From positions 310,001 to 374,000 of the forward strand of contig NZ_CANDNZ010000004.1 of assembly GCF_947387555.1 (NCBI RefSeq): DNA of 64,000 nucleotides. Reading direction: 5' to 3'. The position numbers and the translations under genes were made by a program. Positions 15,837 to 25,575 of this stretch are shown here, one piece after another (position 1 is the first letter of the stretch; the number at the start of each line of letters is the position of its first letter). The notes beneath the pieces are model-generated. The model was not told where the DNA came from. It was given only the letters and a program-made list of their open reading frames with translations, and did no database searches. This DNA is from Thalassomonas sp. RHCl1 (GTDB lineage Bacteria > Pseudomonadota > Gammaproteobacteria > Enterobacterales > Alteromonadaceae).

Positions 15837-17661
15837 ACAACAACGTTACTATGAACGGGAGCTGGCTTACGTACGCCAGTCACTGGATCAGTTCGCCCTG
15901 CAATATCCCGGGGCTGCCAGAGATTTGGGACTCAAGGGAGAAGACCCGGATATCAGCCGTTTAATCGATGGCATGGCCCTGTTAATGGCCAATACCCAGC
16001 AACGCCTGGATCAACAGATGCCGCGGATCGGCTCGGCATTACTGCAGCTGTTATATCCGGCGATGCTTGAAATCACACCATCTTTTGCCTGCCTGGCACT
16101 GGCCCCGCCTGAAGATGAGCAAGCAGAAACAGAGCAGTTAACTCATGCCATTAACATTCCTGCCGCTACCGAGTTCGCTTTTAACGGTCCGCATAAACAA
16201 GTAGTGCAATTTTTATCCACCACGCCAATCAAGGTTAATCCTTATCAACTCGCTGGTGTCAATATCGAAATCGCACCTTTTCATCGTGATCCGCCCAGCC
16301 TCGCACACCAGGCCAATGCCAAGCTGTCTATTGAACTGACTCTAGCTCAGGACTTTTACGGCACCAACTATGGTGATTTTGACTTTTTCATTCAGGGAGA
16401 CGAAAGGGAAAGCCGGCATATCATAGAGCTGCTGTTAACCCAATGTGTCGCGATCACCTTAACCGGGGTTGATAGCAATCCAAACAGTAAGGAAAGTACC
16501 GGCACTTCCCCGGTTCATGAACAGTTAATTGCCCCTGACCGCTTGCAAAGCAAGTTATGCGACGGTGACTTTCAGATTTTACCCTATGGCAAAGGTCAGT
16601 TCAGCGGTCTGGATATGTTACGGGATTACCTGGCTTTTCAGGATAAAGGGCGGTTTTTCACCCTCAAAACACTGGGTAAAGAGATGGGCATGCAAAGGGG
16701 CAATAAACTGCAGCTAAATGTCTACCTGAAACAAGTACCCGAGCATTTATTGTACTTGTTTAATGACAGTTTGCTGGCACTAAATGTTATTCCGGTGCTC
16801 AACCGCTTTAGTGCCAGTGCCGAACCTGTGATTTATGATTTTAGCCAGCTTGATGTGCCGGTTGTCGCCGAAGCCGATGTTAACAGTGCGCTGCAAATCA
16901 TCAGCATAGCCAAAGTAACAGAATTAAGTGATCAGGGTGAGCAAGAGCTTATTCCGCTATTTCGGGAAGAGTTTGCCGGAGAAAGCACACCCCAACAGCA
17001 AAAAAACCAGCCCCTGTATGCCGGATTACGCTGGCAGAGTGAACAAAAAGTGGATGCCATAGGGCAATGGCAAACCCGTTTATCGCTGACTATGACAGAG
17101 CAAGCACCGCAACAGGCGAAACTCTTGCTGGCAGAGTTATGGTGCTGCCAGGGGAATTTGCCTTGTAACCTCAAACCCGGCAGTGCCGCTTTAAGTCAAC
17201 AGGCGGTGGATATTCCAGGCCAATTGATTTTAACCAGCAAACCAACGGCGCCGCAATATCCGTCACTGGATAGCAGCAGCCAATGGCGCCTGGTTAAATT
17301 ACTAGGGGCATCACTGAGTGCTTTGCTGGATCACCCTGCCCCGGAACAAGCACTGAAAACCATTTTTCAACTGGCCGCTCCCGGTCATTATTGCGAGAGC
17401 GGTGATGCAATATTGGCGGTAACTCATCAGGCGGGGATCCGCCCGGTCAATATTGGCTCACAACCCCTGTTTGTCACCGGCACCGATATCGAAATTACCC
17501 TGGACCCCGATAAAAACATAGGATTGCTGGCCCAATTGCTCAATGGCTTCTACCAGCAATTTTGCCAGTTTGATCGATATATCAGCGTGGTTGTCAGGCA
17601 ACTGGGGCTGGATGACAGCCGTATAGATTTTCCACTATATACCCCCTGGGATGAAAGATGA
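15820..17661 (+). CDS. tssF: T6SS baseplate protein TssF
   Basis: 613 residues, normal for TssF/VasA. It begins with the family signature YYERELAYVRQSLDQFALQY, followed by LKGEDPDISRLIDGMALL and PRIGSALLQLLYPAML. The C terminus has YQQFCQFDRYISVVVRQL. TssF forms the baseplate wedge with TssG and TssE, around the VgrG hub. Overlaps at both ends (17 bp with tssE, 4 bp with tssG) show tight coupling. Confidence 0.94.
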   Translation: MTISSEQQRYYERELAYVRQSLDQFALQYPGAARDLGLKGEDPDISRLIDGMALLMANTQQRLDQQMPRIGSALLQLLYPAMLEITPSFACLALAPPEDEQAETEQLTHAINIPAATEFAFNGPHKQVVQFLSTTPIKVNPYQLAGVNIEIAPFHRDPPSLAHQANAKLSIELTLAQDFYGTNYGDFDFFIQGDERESRHIIELLLTQCVAITLTGVDSNPNSKESTGTSPVHEQLIAPDRLQSKLCDGDFQILPYGKGQFSGLDMLRDYLAFQDKGRFFTLKTLGKEMGMQRGNKLQLNVYLKQVPEHLLYLFNDSLLALNVIPVLNRFSASAEPVIYDFSQLDVPVVAEADVNSALQIISIAKVTELSDQGEQELIPLFREEFAGESTPQQQKNQPLYAGLRWQSEQKVDAIGQWQTRLSLTMTEQAPQQAKLLLAELWCCQGNLPCNLKPGSAALSQQAVDIPGQLILTSKPTAPQYPSLDSSSQWRLVKLLGASLSALLDHPAPEQALKTIFQLAAPGHYCESGDAILAVTHQAGIRPVNIGSQPLFVTGTDIEITLDPDKNIGLLAQLLNGFYQQFCQFDRYISVVVRQLGLDDSRIDFPLYTPWDER

Positions 17662-18635
17662 CAGCACTTGATCAAGCCCTTGAGCCATCATTGCTGGCAC
17701 AAGTTAAGGCACAGCCCAAACAGTTCGATTTTGTCCAGGTGATACGTTTGCTGCTGGCCACTGCACCGGATAAACACTTGCAGTTAACGGCCGAGCTGGC
17801 GCCTTTAGGGCCAGATACGCAAATTCAGGGGGTGGAAGAAGATGACGATAAGCTAATGCTGCAGCTGTGCCTTGAAGCGCTCAGCGGTGCCAGAGGAGTA
17901 TTGCCGGATTATTTCTACCAGCAATTATTAAAAAACCGCTACCTGGAATCACCGGCAATGCAGGCATTTTTAACTATTTTTGACCAGCGCGCCTATGAAA
18001 TCAGTTATCGCAGCCGGGTCTATGGCGCCCTGGTGGCGCATGCCGGTGCTGACTCGAACAAAACAGACAATCGTCGGCAAGTGTTAACCAGCCGGCCTAT
18101 TTTACCTTGCTTTGAGCAGGCGGTTTCTTTGCCCCCGGCGTTATCAGCCGTAAACGGTAGTTTACCTTATGGCCTGTTATTGCAAATGAAACATTGTCAT
18201 CCGGTGAATTTAAAACGCACCCTGACACATCACTTTCGCTGTGAGTTCAATCTTGATATCAGCGAAGTACGCCAGTGTGGCTTGCCTCAAGGATGCCTGA
18301 CCCGCATTGGCAGTAAGCGCGGTGAAAATAACGCATTAAAGCGTGCCTTTGTTTTAGGCAAGCGGGCGAAGTTATATCAGCGGGCCTTGCAGGTGCAAAT
18401 CAAGCCCGAGAGCCAGTCACATTATTTAGCCTTGAAAAGCGACCGGGATTTTATCACTGAGGTGAAGCTATTTATCAAGAGTTTTATCGGCGATTGCTCA
18501 CTATTCAACCTGTGCTTTTACGTGCCGCAAAGTTATGTGGCAGCACCTGAATTAGGAAGCAATTTTCAGATAGGCAAAGGACACTATTTGGGGACTTCAG
18601 GCAAAAAAGTTGCCTGGATAAAAATTGCCGCATAA
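17658..18635 (+). CDS. tssG: T6SS baseplate protein TssG
   Basis: 325 residues. Family features: QPKQFDFVQVIRLLLA near the N terminus, LPDYFYQQLLKNRYLESPAM, and FLTIFDQRAYEISYRSR, corresponding to the LxxFLDiFnHRl block of TssG/VasB. It is a baseplate wedge partner of TssF. The start overlaps the tssF stop (ATGA). Confidence 0.92.
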   Translation: MTALDQALEPSLLAQVKAQPKQFDFVQVIRLLLATAPDKHLQLTAELAPLGPDTQIQGVEEDDDKLMLQLCLEALSGARGVLPDYFYQQLLKNRYLESPAMQAFLTIFDQRAYEISYRSRVYGALVAHAGADSNKTDNRRQVLTSRPILPCFEQAVSLPPALSAVNGSLPYGLLLQMKHCHPVNLKRTLTHHFRCEFNLDISEVRQCGLPQGCLTRIGSKRGENNALKRAFVLGKRAKLYQRALQVQIKPESQSHYLALKSDRDFITEVKLFIKSFIGDCSLFNLCFYVPQSYVAAPELGSNFQIGKGHYLGTSGKKVAWIKIAA

Positions 18636-18679
18636 GCGAGCAGGTTAATCAGAACGATTCATAAAAAGGAGGCGACAGC

Positions 18680-19330
18680 ATGAGTATATGTATTCAGGTA
18701 GTTAATACGCCTGAACTGGAACACCTGGAGCGCCGGGAATTTAATCTGCCCACCATAGGCGGCGCTTTGGGGCGCAGCCTGGAGTGCGAGATCCAATTGC
18801 CGGATCACAGCAAAAAACTTTCCCGGGTGCATGCCAGGATCACCCTGGTCGATAACGGCGACTACCTGATTAAAGATCTGAGCAGCAACGGCCTCAAGGT
18901 CAATCAAAAAGCGCTTGGTTACGGCAATACCTGCGTACTTAAAGACGGAGATATTCTTGAAATGGCAGATTATCAGATGTTTATTTCTAATTTTGATGCC
19001 CAGGTCAAAGTGATCAAAAACAGTCAACCCCAGGTGGAAAAACGCTTTTCAATGGGGTTTATGGATAAAGATAAACCCGAAACACCAAAGGATTACGATA
19101 TGGCAGAACAACAGGAAGAGGAGATTTTATCCACCGGCCTTGATTGTGATGAAGCGCCGCAAGAACAAGCCGGTAACCATCAGCAAACACCCGAGCATGA
19201 GTTAAAAAAATACAGCCTAAGCGACATTGAAAATGTCATTAAAAATTATGCCGGCCAGCAGCAAATTGATGATGCCTTTATCAAGTCCTGCCTGGCCAAA
19301 TCCAGCCACCAACCGGAGAAAGAATTATGA
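18680..19330 (+). CDS. FHA-domain T6SS regulatory protein (Fha/TagH type)
   Basis: 216 residues. Residues about 15-100 form a forkhead-associated domain with the phosphothreonine-binding signature: GALGRSLECEIQLPD, then LSRVHARI, then IKDLSSNGLKVNQK. The remainder is acidic, and I see no other domain. In characterised systems Fha proteins are phosphorylated by a T6SS kinase and trigger assembly. The kinase-like gene at 25576 is a plausible partner. No PppA-type phosphatase is visible. A good ribosome-binding site (AAAGGAGG) precedes the start, and the end overlaps tssJ by 4 bp. Confidence 0.88.
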   Translation: MSICIQVVNTPELEHLERREFNLPTIGGALGRSLECEIQLPDHSKKLSRVHARITLVDNGDYLIKDLSSNGLKVNQKALGYGNTCVLKDGDILEMADYQMFISNFDAQVKVIKNSQPQVEKRFSMGFMDKDKPETPKDYDMAEQQEEEILSTGLDCDEAPQEQAGNHQQTPEHELKKYSLSDIENVIKNYAGQQQIDDAFIKSCLAKSSHQPEKEL

Positions 19331-19908
19331 GTGCCATTAAGCGTATGCGCCCCCTGAGCAGGTTGACTGTGATACAAACAGCCACACAAAAAACGATCTA
19401 CACAGTTTGGCTGACGATTATGCTGACCATTGTCGTTTTTGCTTTATCCGGTTGCAGCAGCCTGTTTGAGAAAAACCAGGTGCTGAGTTTGAACATCAAT
19501 ATTGCCCGGGTCGTCAATGAAGGCGATAACGGCGTGCCCGGCAGTGATAATACCCTGGTGGAAAAAGTCAGCCACCCTATTTCATTACGCTTGTACCAAC
19601 TCAGTGACGATGATGAATTTAACCAGCTGGGGTTTATTGACTTATATGAAAGTGACCGCAAAGTATTGGCTGACAGCCTGATCCGCTCCAAACATTTGGG
19701 CATATTTTTCCCCAGCCAGCAGCATAAGATTAAGCTGTTTTTAAACCCTGCCACCCAATATATTGCCGTGCTCGGCGAGTTCTCCGATTACCGGGGCGGT
19801 AAATTCAAAGATATTATTCCGGTGGCAAAACTGCACAAGCTCCAGCTGTCCCTGATTGCCGCCCAAAGCAACGTTTTTTTACAAACACCTATGGTAAGGG
19901 AACAATAA
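19327..19908 (+). CDS. tssJ: T6SS outer-membrane lipoprotein TssJ
   Basis: 193 residues. The hydrophobic stretch TIMLTIVVFALSGCSSLF-like region (residues about 26-46) ends in the lipobox LSGC, with Cys43 the lipidated residue. The leader before it is unusually long for a lipoprotein, so translation may start at an internal codon. The mature part has the TssJ pattern PISLRLYQLSDDDEFNQ and QYIAVLGEFSDYRG. TssJ anchors the TssLM membrane complex to the outer membrane. Its last base overlaps the tssK start (TAATG). Confidence 0.87.
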   Translation: MSAIKRMRPLSRLTVIQTATQKTIYTVWLTIMLTIVVFALSGCSSLFEKNQVLSLNINIARVVNEGDNGVPGSDNTLVEKVSHPISLRLYQLSDDDEFNQLGFIDLYESDRKVLADSLIRSKHLGIFFPSQQHKIKLFLNPATQYIAVLGEFSDYRGGKFKDIIPVAKLHKLQLSLIAAQSNVFLQTPMVREQ

Positions 19909-21233
19909 TGTCTATTGCCTCCAATGTTGTCTGGTCCGAAGGCATGTTCATTACGCCACAGCACCTGCAGCAAAACGATAAACACACCCAAAGTTATATC
20001 GCCGCTTTTTTTGCCAACCGTACCCAGGGACACAATTACGGCCTGAGCCGCTTTAAATGGGACGAAGCCGCCCTGGCACTGGGTAAAATACGCTGGTCAA
20101 AGTTAAGCGGTATTTTCCCCGACGGCACCTGTTTTGATGAACCCGGTGAAGTGATGCGTGATGTGCCGGTCAATTGTGCCGATGTCATTATCTACCTCGC
20201 CCTGCCCCTGCTGAGTCAGGGTAAGGTCAGTTTTGGCGGCCATGAGAAAAAATGTCGCTACCAGACATTTAGCCAGCCGCTGTTTGATATGGCAGCGCAA
20301 TCCCTGGAAACTTGCGATACCGAACTGTTCACGACCAATATACAGATCAAATTTCAGGGGGAGGATTTATCCGCTTATACCGTGATCCCGGTCGGGAAAA
20401 TCCTGCAATCAAACAATAGCGGCGAAGTGATCCTTGACAAAGGTTTTATGCCCACTTGCCTGCAGCTACAAGCCTCCGGTTATTTGCAGGGACAATTACA
20501 GGATACCGTGCTGCAGATCTCACATATGAACCGGCAGGTGGCGGCTAAACTCCAATCCCGGCAGCATCATCACAGCGAGCAAAGCCTGATGATGGATGTC
20601 ATGTATTTACAAACCTTAAACCGCTGGTGCAGCGAACTGAGCCTGGCGTTGGCAACACCTACGCTGCAAGTGAGCACCTTATATCAGCAATTAAGCAGCT
20701 TAACCGCGGAGCTCGCCGCCCTGGAAATGCAGCCGCTTGATGCGGCCCAAGCCTTAGACCCGCAACATATGTATGCCGGCTTCAGCCAGATTTTCGCCGC
20801 CCTGAAGCAACAGCTGTCCTTAGTGAAAAATGAAAGCGTATTGAGCCTGGAATGGGATTTCAGTTTATTTGAACGGCGCCGTATTGTCAGGGTGCAATTA
20901 ACCGAGCACCACAAAATTCAGCACCACCGCTTTGTACTCGGGGTGAAGTCATCAATAGGCCGTGAACAGCTGCGTGAACTGTTGCCGAAAAGTTGCCGCC
21001 TGGCCGGGCAGGAAAAACTGATGGAGCTGGTCAGAAACGGCCAGTCAGGCATTCCTTTAAGGTATCTGCCGCTGGCGCCAAACGGGCTGAATCACAGGGG
21101 GGATATGGCCTTTTTTGAACTCAATACTGAGCATCCCTTATGGCGCACCTTATTTGATCAGCGTGAAATCATTGCCCTGCATGTAGACAGCCGCATAAAT
21201 GATATTGAGCTGTATTTACATATTCTGGGTTAA
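19908..21233 (+). CDS. tssK: T6SS baseplate-membrane connector TssK
   Basis: 441 residues, as usual for TssK. The N terminus VVWSEGMFITPQHLQQNDK is the family signature. QLSSLTAELAALEMQP and YLPLAPNGLNHRGDMAFFEL are also typical, and the C terminus ends in a VxLYLHIL-like block (NDIELYLHILG). TssK connects the baseplate to the TssL/TssM complex. It sits between tssJ and tssL in the operon. Confidence 0.95.
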   Translation: MSIASNVVWSEGMFITPQHLQQNDKHTQSYIAAFFANRTQGHNYGLSRFKWDEAALALGKIRWSKLSGIFPDGTCFDEPGEVMRDVPVNCADVIIYLALPLLSQGKVSFGGHEKKCRYQTFSQPLFDMAAQSLETCDTELFTTNIQIKFQGEDLSAYTVIPVGKILQSNNSGEVILDKGFMPTCLQLQASGYLQGQLQDTVLQISHMNRQVAAKLQSRQHHHSEQSLMMDVMYLQTLNRWCSELSLALATPTLQVSTLYQQLSSLTAELAALEMQPLDAAQALDPQHMYAGFSQIFAALKQQLSLVKNESVLSLEWDFSLFERRRIVRVQLTEHHKIQHHRFVLGVKSSIGREQLRELLPKSCRLAGQEKLMELVRNGQSGIPLRYLPLAPNGLNHRGDMAFFELNTEHPLWRTLFDQREIIALHVDSRINDIELYLHILG

Positions 21234-21247
21234 CGGAGTATACCAGC

Positions 21248-22207
21248 ATGAATTTTTTAGAAGAAGAGACTGTAGTTGAAGAAAACAATGCCAAAGCGCT
21301 GGCGGTCAATGCCAACAAAACCCGGGTGATCACCGCCAGCGCCCACGCCAATCACGAACTTTTGTCACAAGTATCCTCCACGTTAGCCTCCAAACAAGAT
21401 GGCAAGGGTGAGATTATCAGTCAGCAGGATTTTTTTAAACAGGCCTCCTTGCTGGTTTTAGCCGGTATGCCGCTGTTAAGTTTTGTGATCACAGTAGAGC
21501 GCTTATCCCAACCGGAAGATACATCTACCTTTAAAGCCGGCTTAAAACAAGATGTCTTTAAATTGCGGCAGTATCTTGAACATTATCAAATACCCGATGA
21601 TATGGTTAACAAGGTCTGCTTTTTATATGCCGTCGCCATTGATGAGGCAATTATTCATTGCCCCTGGGGTGAAACGATATGCTGGGAAAACCATACTTTA
21701 GTGGGTGAGCTGTTTGGTTATTGCAATGGCGGTGAATTATTTTTTGAGATTGTTGACGAAGTGCTGGCCAATAGCGAAGAGAACATTCAGCTGATTGAAC
21801 TGGTTCACCTGTTTTTAAAACTGGGCTACCGGGGGCAATACCGTAATAGCACACCAACAAAGATCAATGAGCTGATCGCCGAGTGCGAAAAGGCTTGTAC
21901 GCCTTATCACCAGGACAGGCCGCTGATAGGCTGTAGCAATATTCGCCAGTTAAAACACAAGCGGATAAAACACCGCCATTATTACAAATCGCTTTTTACC
22001 CTTGCCCTGCTGGGCTGTTGTTACCTGTTGGCGACACAGCATTACCAGCATAAGCAATTGGCCCAGCAACGCCTTATCGCGATTGAACAACAACTTTCCC
22101 CAAGCCAGCCCCATTTGGCCAGTTTAAACCCGGCAAATTCGACGGCCACCTCGAATGAACAGTCGTCCGAATTGTCGACTAAACGATTAATCCAGAAGGA
22201 AAACTAA
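21248..22207 (+). CDS. tssL: T6SS inner-membrane protein TssL (DotU family)
   Basis: 319 residues. The cytoplasmic DotU domain shows FLYAVAIDEAIIHCPWGE and EIVDEVLANSEENIQLIEL followed by FLKLGYRGQYR. One membrane segment near residues 250-270 (LFTLALLGCCYLLATQ) leaves a short periplasmic tail. There is no peptidoglycan-binding OmpA domain, so wall anchoring must come from elsewhere. It forms the trans-envelope complex with TssM and TssJ. The start has GGAG upstream; tssM follows after 2 bp. Confidence 0.93.
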   Translation: MNFLEEETVVEENNAKALAVNANKTRVITASAHANHELLSQVSSTLASKQDGKGEIISQQDFFKQASLLVLAGMPLLSFVITVERLSQPEDTSTFKAGLKQDVFKLRQYLEHYQIPDDMVNKVCFLYAVAIDEAIIHCPWGETICWENHTLVGELFGYCNGGELFFEIVDEVLANSEENIQLIELVHLFLKLGYRGQYRNSTPTKINELIAECEKACTPYHQDRPLIGCSNIRQLKHKRIKHRHYYKSLFTLALLGCCYLLATQHYQHKQLAQQRLIAIEQQLSPSQPHLASLNPANSTATSNEQSSELSTKRLIQKEN

Positions 22208-22209
22208 CC

Positions 22210-25200
22210 GTGGACAATAAAACCAAATCATTGAGCTTGCCGCTGGTATTGCTGGCAGGTTTTATCTTATTGGTGGTGATCTTTTTGCTGATGCTCTACC
22301 GCCAGCCCTGGATTGTGATTGCGTTAACCTCGGCCATCTACCTGACCCTGGGCGCATTGATATTTTTATGGTCCCGATTACCCCATAAACAGCGTAAAGA
22401 GGCGGTAGACAACGAGCAACAGCAGCTTAAACCCCTTAAGTTGTTGTTTGCCCAATTGGTGGCTAAAACCCGTAAGCCCGATCCCTACCATATGCCCTGG
22501 TACTTTTGCCTTTGCGGTAATCACGACCATTTTGCGCCGCAGATGAGAGCCATGGGTTTTGAGCCTCTGGATAAAACGCCGGTGCTGGGATTAACCTTCT
22601 GGTTGCGGCCAAGTGCCGTCATGGTGGTGATCAACCAGGACGCCAAAGCGCTGGACAAAGGGTTGCAGGCCTTTGCCGCACTGGTGTTAAAGTATCGCGC
22701 CAGACAACCCATGAACGGGATATTGCTTGATTTACCACTGCCTTTCATCTTGTCTGACAATAGCGCCATGTTAAGTGACAAAGCCGCTTGTCAGCGTGAA
22801 CTGATCGGCCAGCTCAATCAAATGACCGGGTTAAAATTACCTGTGTACTGTTCCATTACCGAGCTGTGTGCATTGCAGGATTTTTGTGAATCCTTTGCAC
22901 TGGGTGCGCCACTTGACGAGCTTGATGGAACAGAGCAAGAACAATTACTCGGCTGTCTGACCTCAAAGGCAGAGGGGGATGATTTCGATGAAAAATGGTT
23001 TGAACACAGTTTTGATACCCTGTTTACCCAGCTATACCGGCATCATCACCACCGGATGTTATCTGTGATCCAGACATCGAGTATTAAAGTAATTGCCGCC
23101 GCCCCCTTTCAATTTTATGAGCTTAAGCAGGCGCTGAAACGTTATTTAGCCAAAGTGTTTGAGCCGGCCCAGAACAATGAAAAGTTTATTTTTCGCGGTT
23201 ATTTTTTTTCCAGTGCCGGACAAAGTGAGCAGCAGTTAGATCAACTGTCTTTTCATGTCGCCAATCGCCTGGGTTATAACAGCATACCGGTAAAATCGAC
23301 GCCCTGTGATAAGCCGCCGCTATTTTCAGGTGCCCTGTTCCCGGGGATTTTCCAACAGGAAAGCCCACTGGTGGGCTCCCGCGCCAAAGCCAACCGGCGT
23401 TATTATTTTCGCAAGTTCATCGGTTACGGTGTCATTGTCTCCGGGTTTGTGCTTACCTCTGCCCTGATTTACGGTAACTATCAATTTTATGCCGACAGAG
23501 ACGCAAAAGCCCTGGCCATGCTGGAGACGGTGAACATCAAAGCAGCTGGTTTTGCCGGTGATGATCAACAACTATCAGCCTTTGGCCCGATGACAGATAC
23601 GTTATGGCAATTGAAAAAGATCAGCCAAAGCTATCTGCAAACACTGCCCGGCTATGTTATTTCCTGGTTACCTGAGCAGCAGGTCAAACATAAGCTCAAC
23701 CAGGTTTATCACCAGCTCAATGGCGATTATTTACTGCGCTTTGTTCGACTGGCATTAGAAAGCAAAATTACCCGGCTGCTGGAACAGGCAGATACCTCGG
23801 GTGAAACCTATATGCAGCTTCATCAAAAATATAATGCCTTATTTGACAGTAAACGCGAAGATCACCATGAGCTGGTAGACTTTTATGCTTCGCTGCTGCC
23901 ACTTACCGGTGAAAACAGCGAACCGGTTAAAGTGATGTTGCATGATTTAATGCAACAAGGCAATGTGGCCGGGCATGCCAACGAGGAAATGCTGGCGCAG
24001 CTAAAAAAACAAGTAACAGGTAAAGACTTTCCCCGTTATATCTATAACACCTTGATGGCCCAGGCTCCTTTTACTCAGAAGGTTGACATGAAACCCCTCC
24101 TGGATAATGCCTTTTTTAGCTTCTCCGACATCAAGGCGGACAAGCTGCAGTTGCCTTATGCCTATACCAAAGACGGCTTCGCAGAGCTGAACAAAGTCAT
24201 CCAGGAAGGCCAGATTGACCATTTAATTGATACCTATCGCCATCTGCTGTCGTCACATGAATTAACGTCAATTAAACGCCGGGTTTATGCCTTTCTCAGC
24301 AGCCATTACGCTGCTAAATATATTGATACCTGGCAGCGCTTTGAAAAACAAACCCGTCCCGTAAGATCTTTCCCGAAAAAGGCATTAACCCCGCTCTTGG
24401 CCAGCCTGGTGCAGCAAGAATCGCCATTGGATAGTTATTATTCGCTGATTTTATACCACACCAGCTTGCTCGAAGATAAAGACGATATCACTGGCAACGA
24501 CGAAGACGATAAACCTGGCCTTAACATCGACTTTTTAACTCTGCGGGGAGAGCAGAATCAACATGAAAAGCGGCGCAGCTCAATGGCTAAAGAAATTAGC
24601 AACACCTTTTCAGAATTACGCGCCTGGCAAGACAAAAACAACTTGAAAGAGCATTATATGACAGTATCAAAATGGCTGGTGCACTCGGCTAACAACCAGG
24701 CATTGGTAACAGCCCTGGCTAAAAAACAAGGTTTTCCCTATTTCACCGGGCAAGCCAGTACGCCACTTTATGCAAAGCGCTTGAGTCTGCAGATACAAAA
24801 AGAGGTCAACAAACTCAATATGGAGCAGGTGCAGACACACCTGAACCAGCGCTGGCAGGCAGAAGTGCTAAGTTTTTACCAGCAACAGCTTGAAGGGCGC
24901 TTTCCTTTTCAGCATTTGAGCCAGGAAGACGTAGCACTGGCTGATTTTAAAACCTTTTTTGGCCGCAACGGCAAGGTAGACAGTTTTCATCAGCAGTATT
25001 TGAGCAATGCCAGAACCAATGCCGACGGGCTTTTATATTTACCCGATTTTATCGGTTTAAAACAATGGTTGTTTGCCCCTCAGCTGGCCGACTTTATCCG
25101 GCAGTCACAAAAAATACAGTCAGTCTTTTTTAACGAGCATGATTTGGCTGTTGATGTTTTTCTCAGGGTTAAGCAAATGAGTCCTGAATTACTTTCATTA

Positions 25201-25551
25201 TCTGTGGAACAGGAACGCCCTATGTTCAAATATCAGCACGGTCCCAAGTTCCGGCACCAACTGCACTGGCCATTCCAGGGCAGTGCCGATGTGCCGCTGG
25301 TTTTTGTGACCCAGGACCGCAATGGCTTTACCCATACCCGTTTTTCCGGTGCCTGGAGCTGGTTCCGCTGGGCTTTTAAAGACTACTTTAGCCGCCGGGA
25401 GCAGGTAAAAGGTAATGAGAGTGCCCACCTATTGACGCTGTCTTTGTTGGATAAACAGGTTGAGATGACGATTGAGACATCATCCGCTTTGGTGGCGCAT
25501 CCTCTTAATCCGGCTTTATTTATTGAATATAGCGTACCAAACCTGCTGTGA
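22210..25551 (+). CDS. tssM: T6SS inner-membrane protein TssM (IcmF family), no Walker A
   Basis: 1113 residues from a GTG start with AAGGAAAA upstream. It has two N-terminal membrane segments (residues about 10-30 and 34-54), a cytoplasmic domain, a third segment near 400-420 (GYGVIVSGFVLTSALIYG), and a large periplasmic part. The usual nucleotide-binding loop after PWY, G-x-x-G-x-GK-T, is replaced here by PWYFCLCGNHDHF, so this TssM is unlikely to bind ATP. ATP-independent TssM proteins are known. The C-terminal region WPFQGSADVPLVF, GAWSWFRW corresponds to the conserved IcmF/DUF1215 end that binds TssJ. It sits between tssL and the kinase gene. Confidence 0.94.
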   Translation: MDNKTKSLSLPLVLLAGFILLVVIFLLMLYRQPWIVIALTSAIYLTLGALIFLWSRLPHKQRKEAVDNEQQQLKPLKLLFAQLVAKTRKPDPYHMPWYFCLCGNHDHFAPQMRAMGFEPLDKTPVLGLTFWLRPSAVMVVINQDAKALDKGLQAFAALVLKYRARQPMNGILLDLPLPFILSDNSAMLSDKAACQRELIGQLNQMTGLKLPVYCSITELCALQDFCESFALGAPLDELDGTEQEQLLGCLTSKAEGDDFDEKWFEHSFDTLFTQLYRHHHHRMLSVIQTSSIKVIAAAPFQFYELKQALKRYLAKVFEPAQNNEKFIFRGYFFSSAGQSEQQLDQLSFHVANRLGYNSIPVKSTPCDKPPLFSGALFPGIFQQESPLVGSRAKANRRYYFRKFIGYGVIVSGFVLTSALIYGNYQFYADRDAKALAMLETVNIKAAGFAGDDQQLSAFGPMTDTLWQLKKISQSYLQTLPGYVISWLPEQQVKHKLNQVYHQLNGDYLLRFVRLALESKITRLLEQADTSGETYMQLHQKYNALFDSKREDHHELVDFYASLLPLTGENSEPVKVMLHDLMQQGNVAGHANEEMLAQLKKQVTGKDFPRYIYNTLMAQAPFTQKVDMKPLLDNAFFSFSDIKADKLQLPYAYTKDGFAELNKVIQEGQIDHLIDTYRHLLSSHELTSIKRRVYAFLSSHYAAKYIDTWQRFEKQTRPVRSFPKKALTPLLASLVQQESPLDSYYSLILYHTSLLEDKDDITGNDEDDKPGLNIDFLTLRGEQNQHEKRRSSMAKEISNTFSELRAWQDKNNLKEHYMTVSKWLVHSANNQALVTALAKKQGFPYFTGQASTPLYAKRLSLQIQKEVNKLNMEQVQTHLNQRWQAEVLSFYQQQLEGRFPFQHLSQEDVALADFKTFFGRNGKVDSFHQQYLSNARTNADGLLYLPDFIGLKQWLFAPQLADFIRQSQKIQSVFFNEHDLAVDVFLRVKQMSPELLSLSVEQERPMFKYQHGPKFRHQLHWPFQGSADVPLVFVTQDRNGFTHTRFSGAWSWFRWAFKDYFSRREQVKGNESAHLLTLSLLDKQVEMTIETSSALVAHPLNPALFIEYSVPNLL

Positions 25552-25575
25552 GCCCGCTACGGTGAGTCATCAGAG

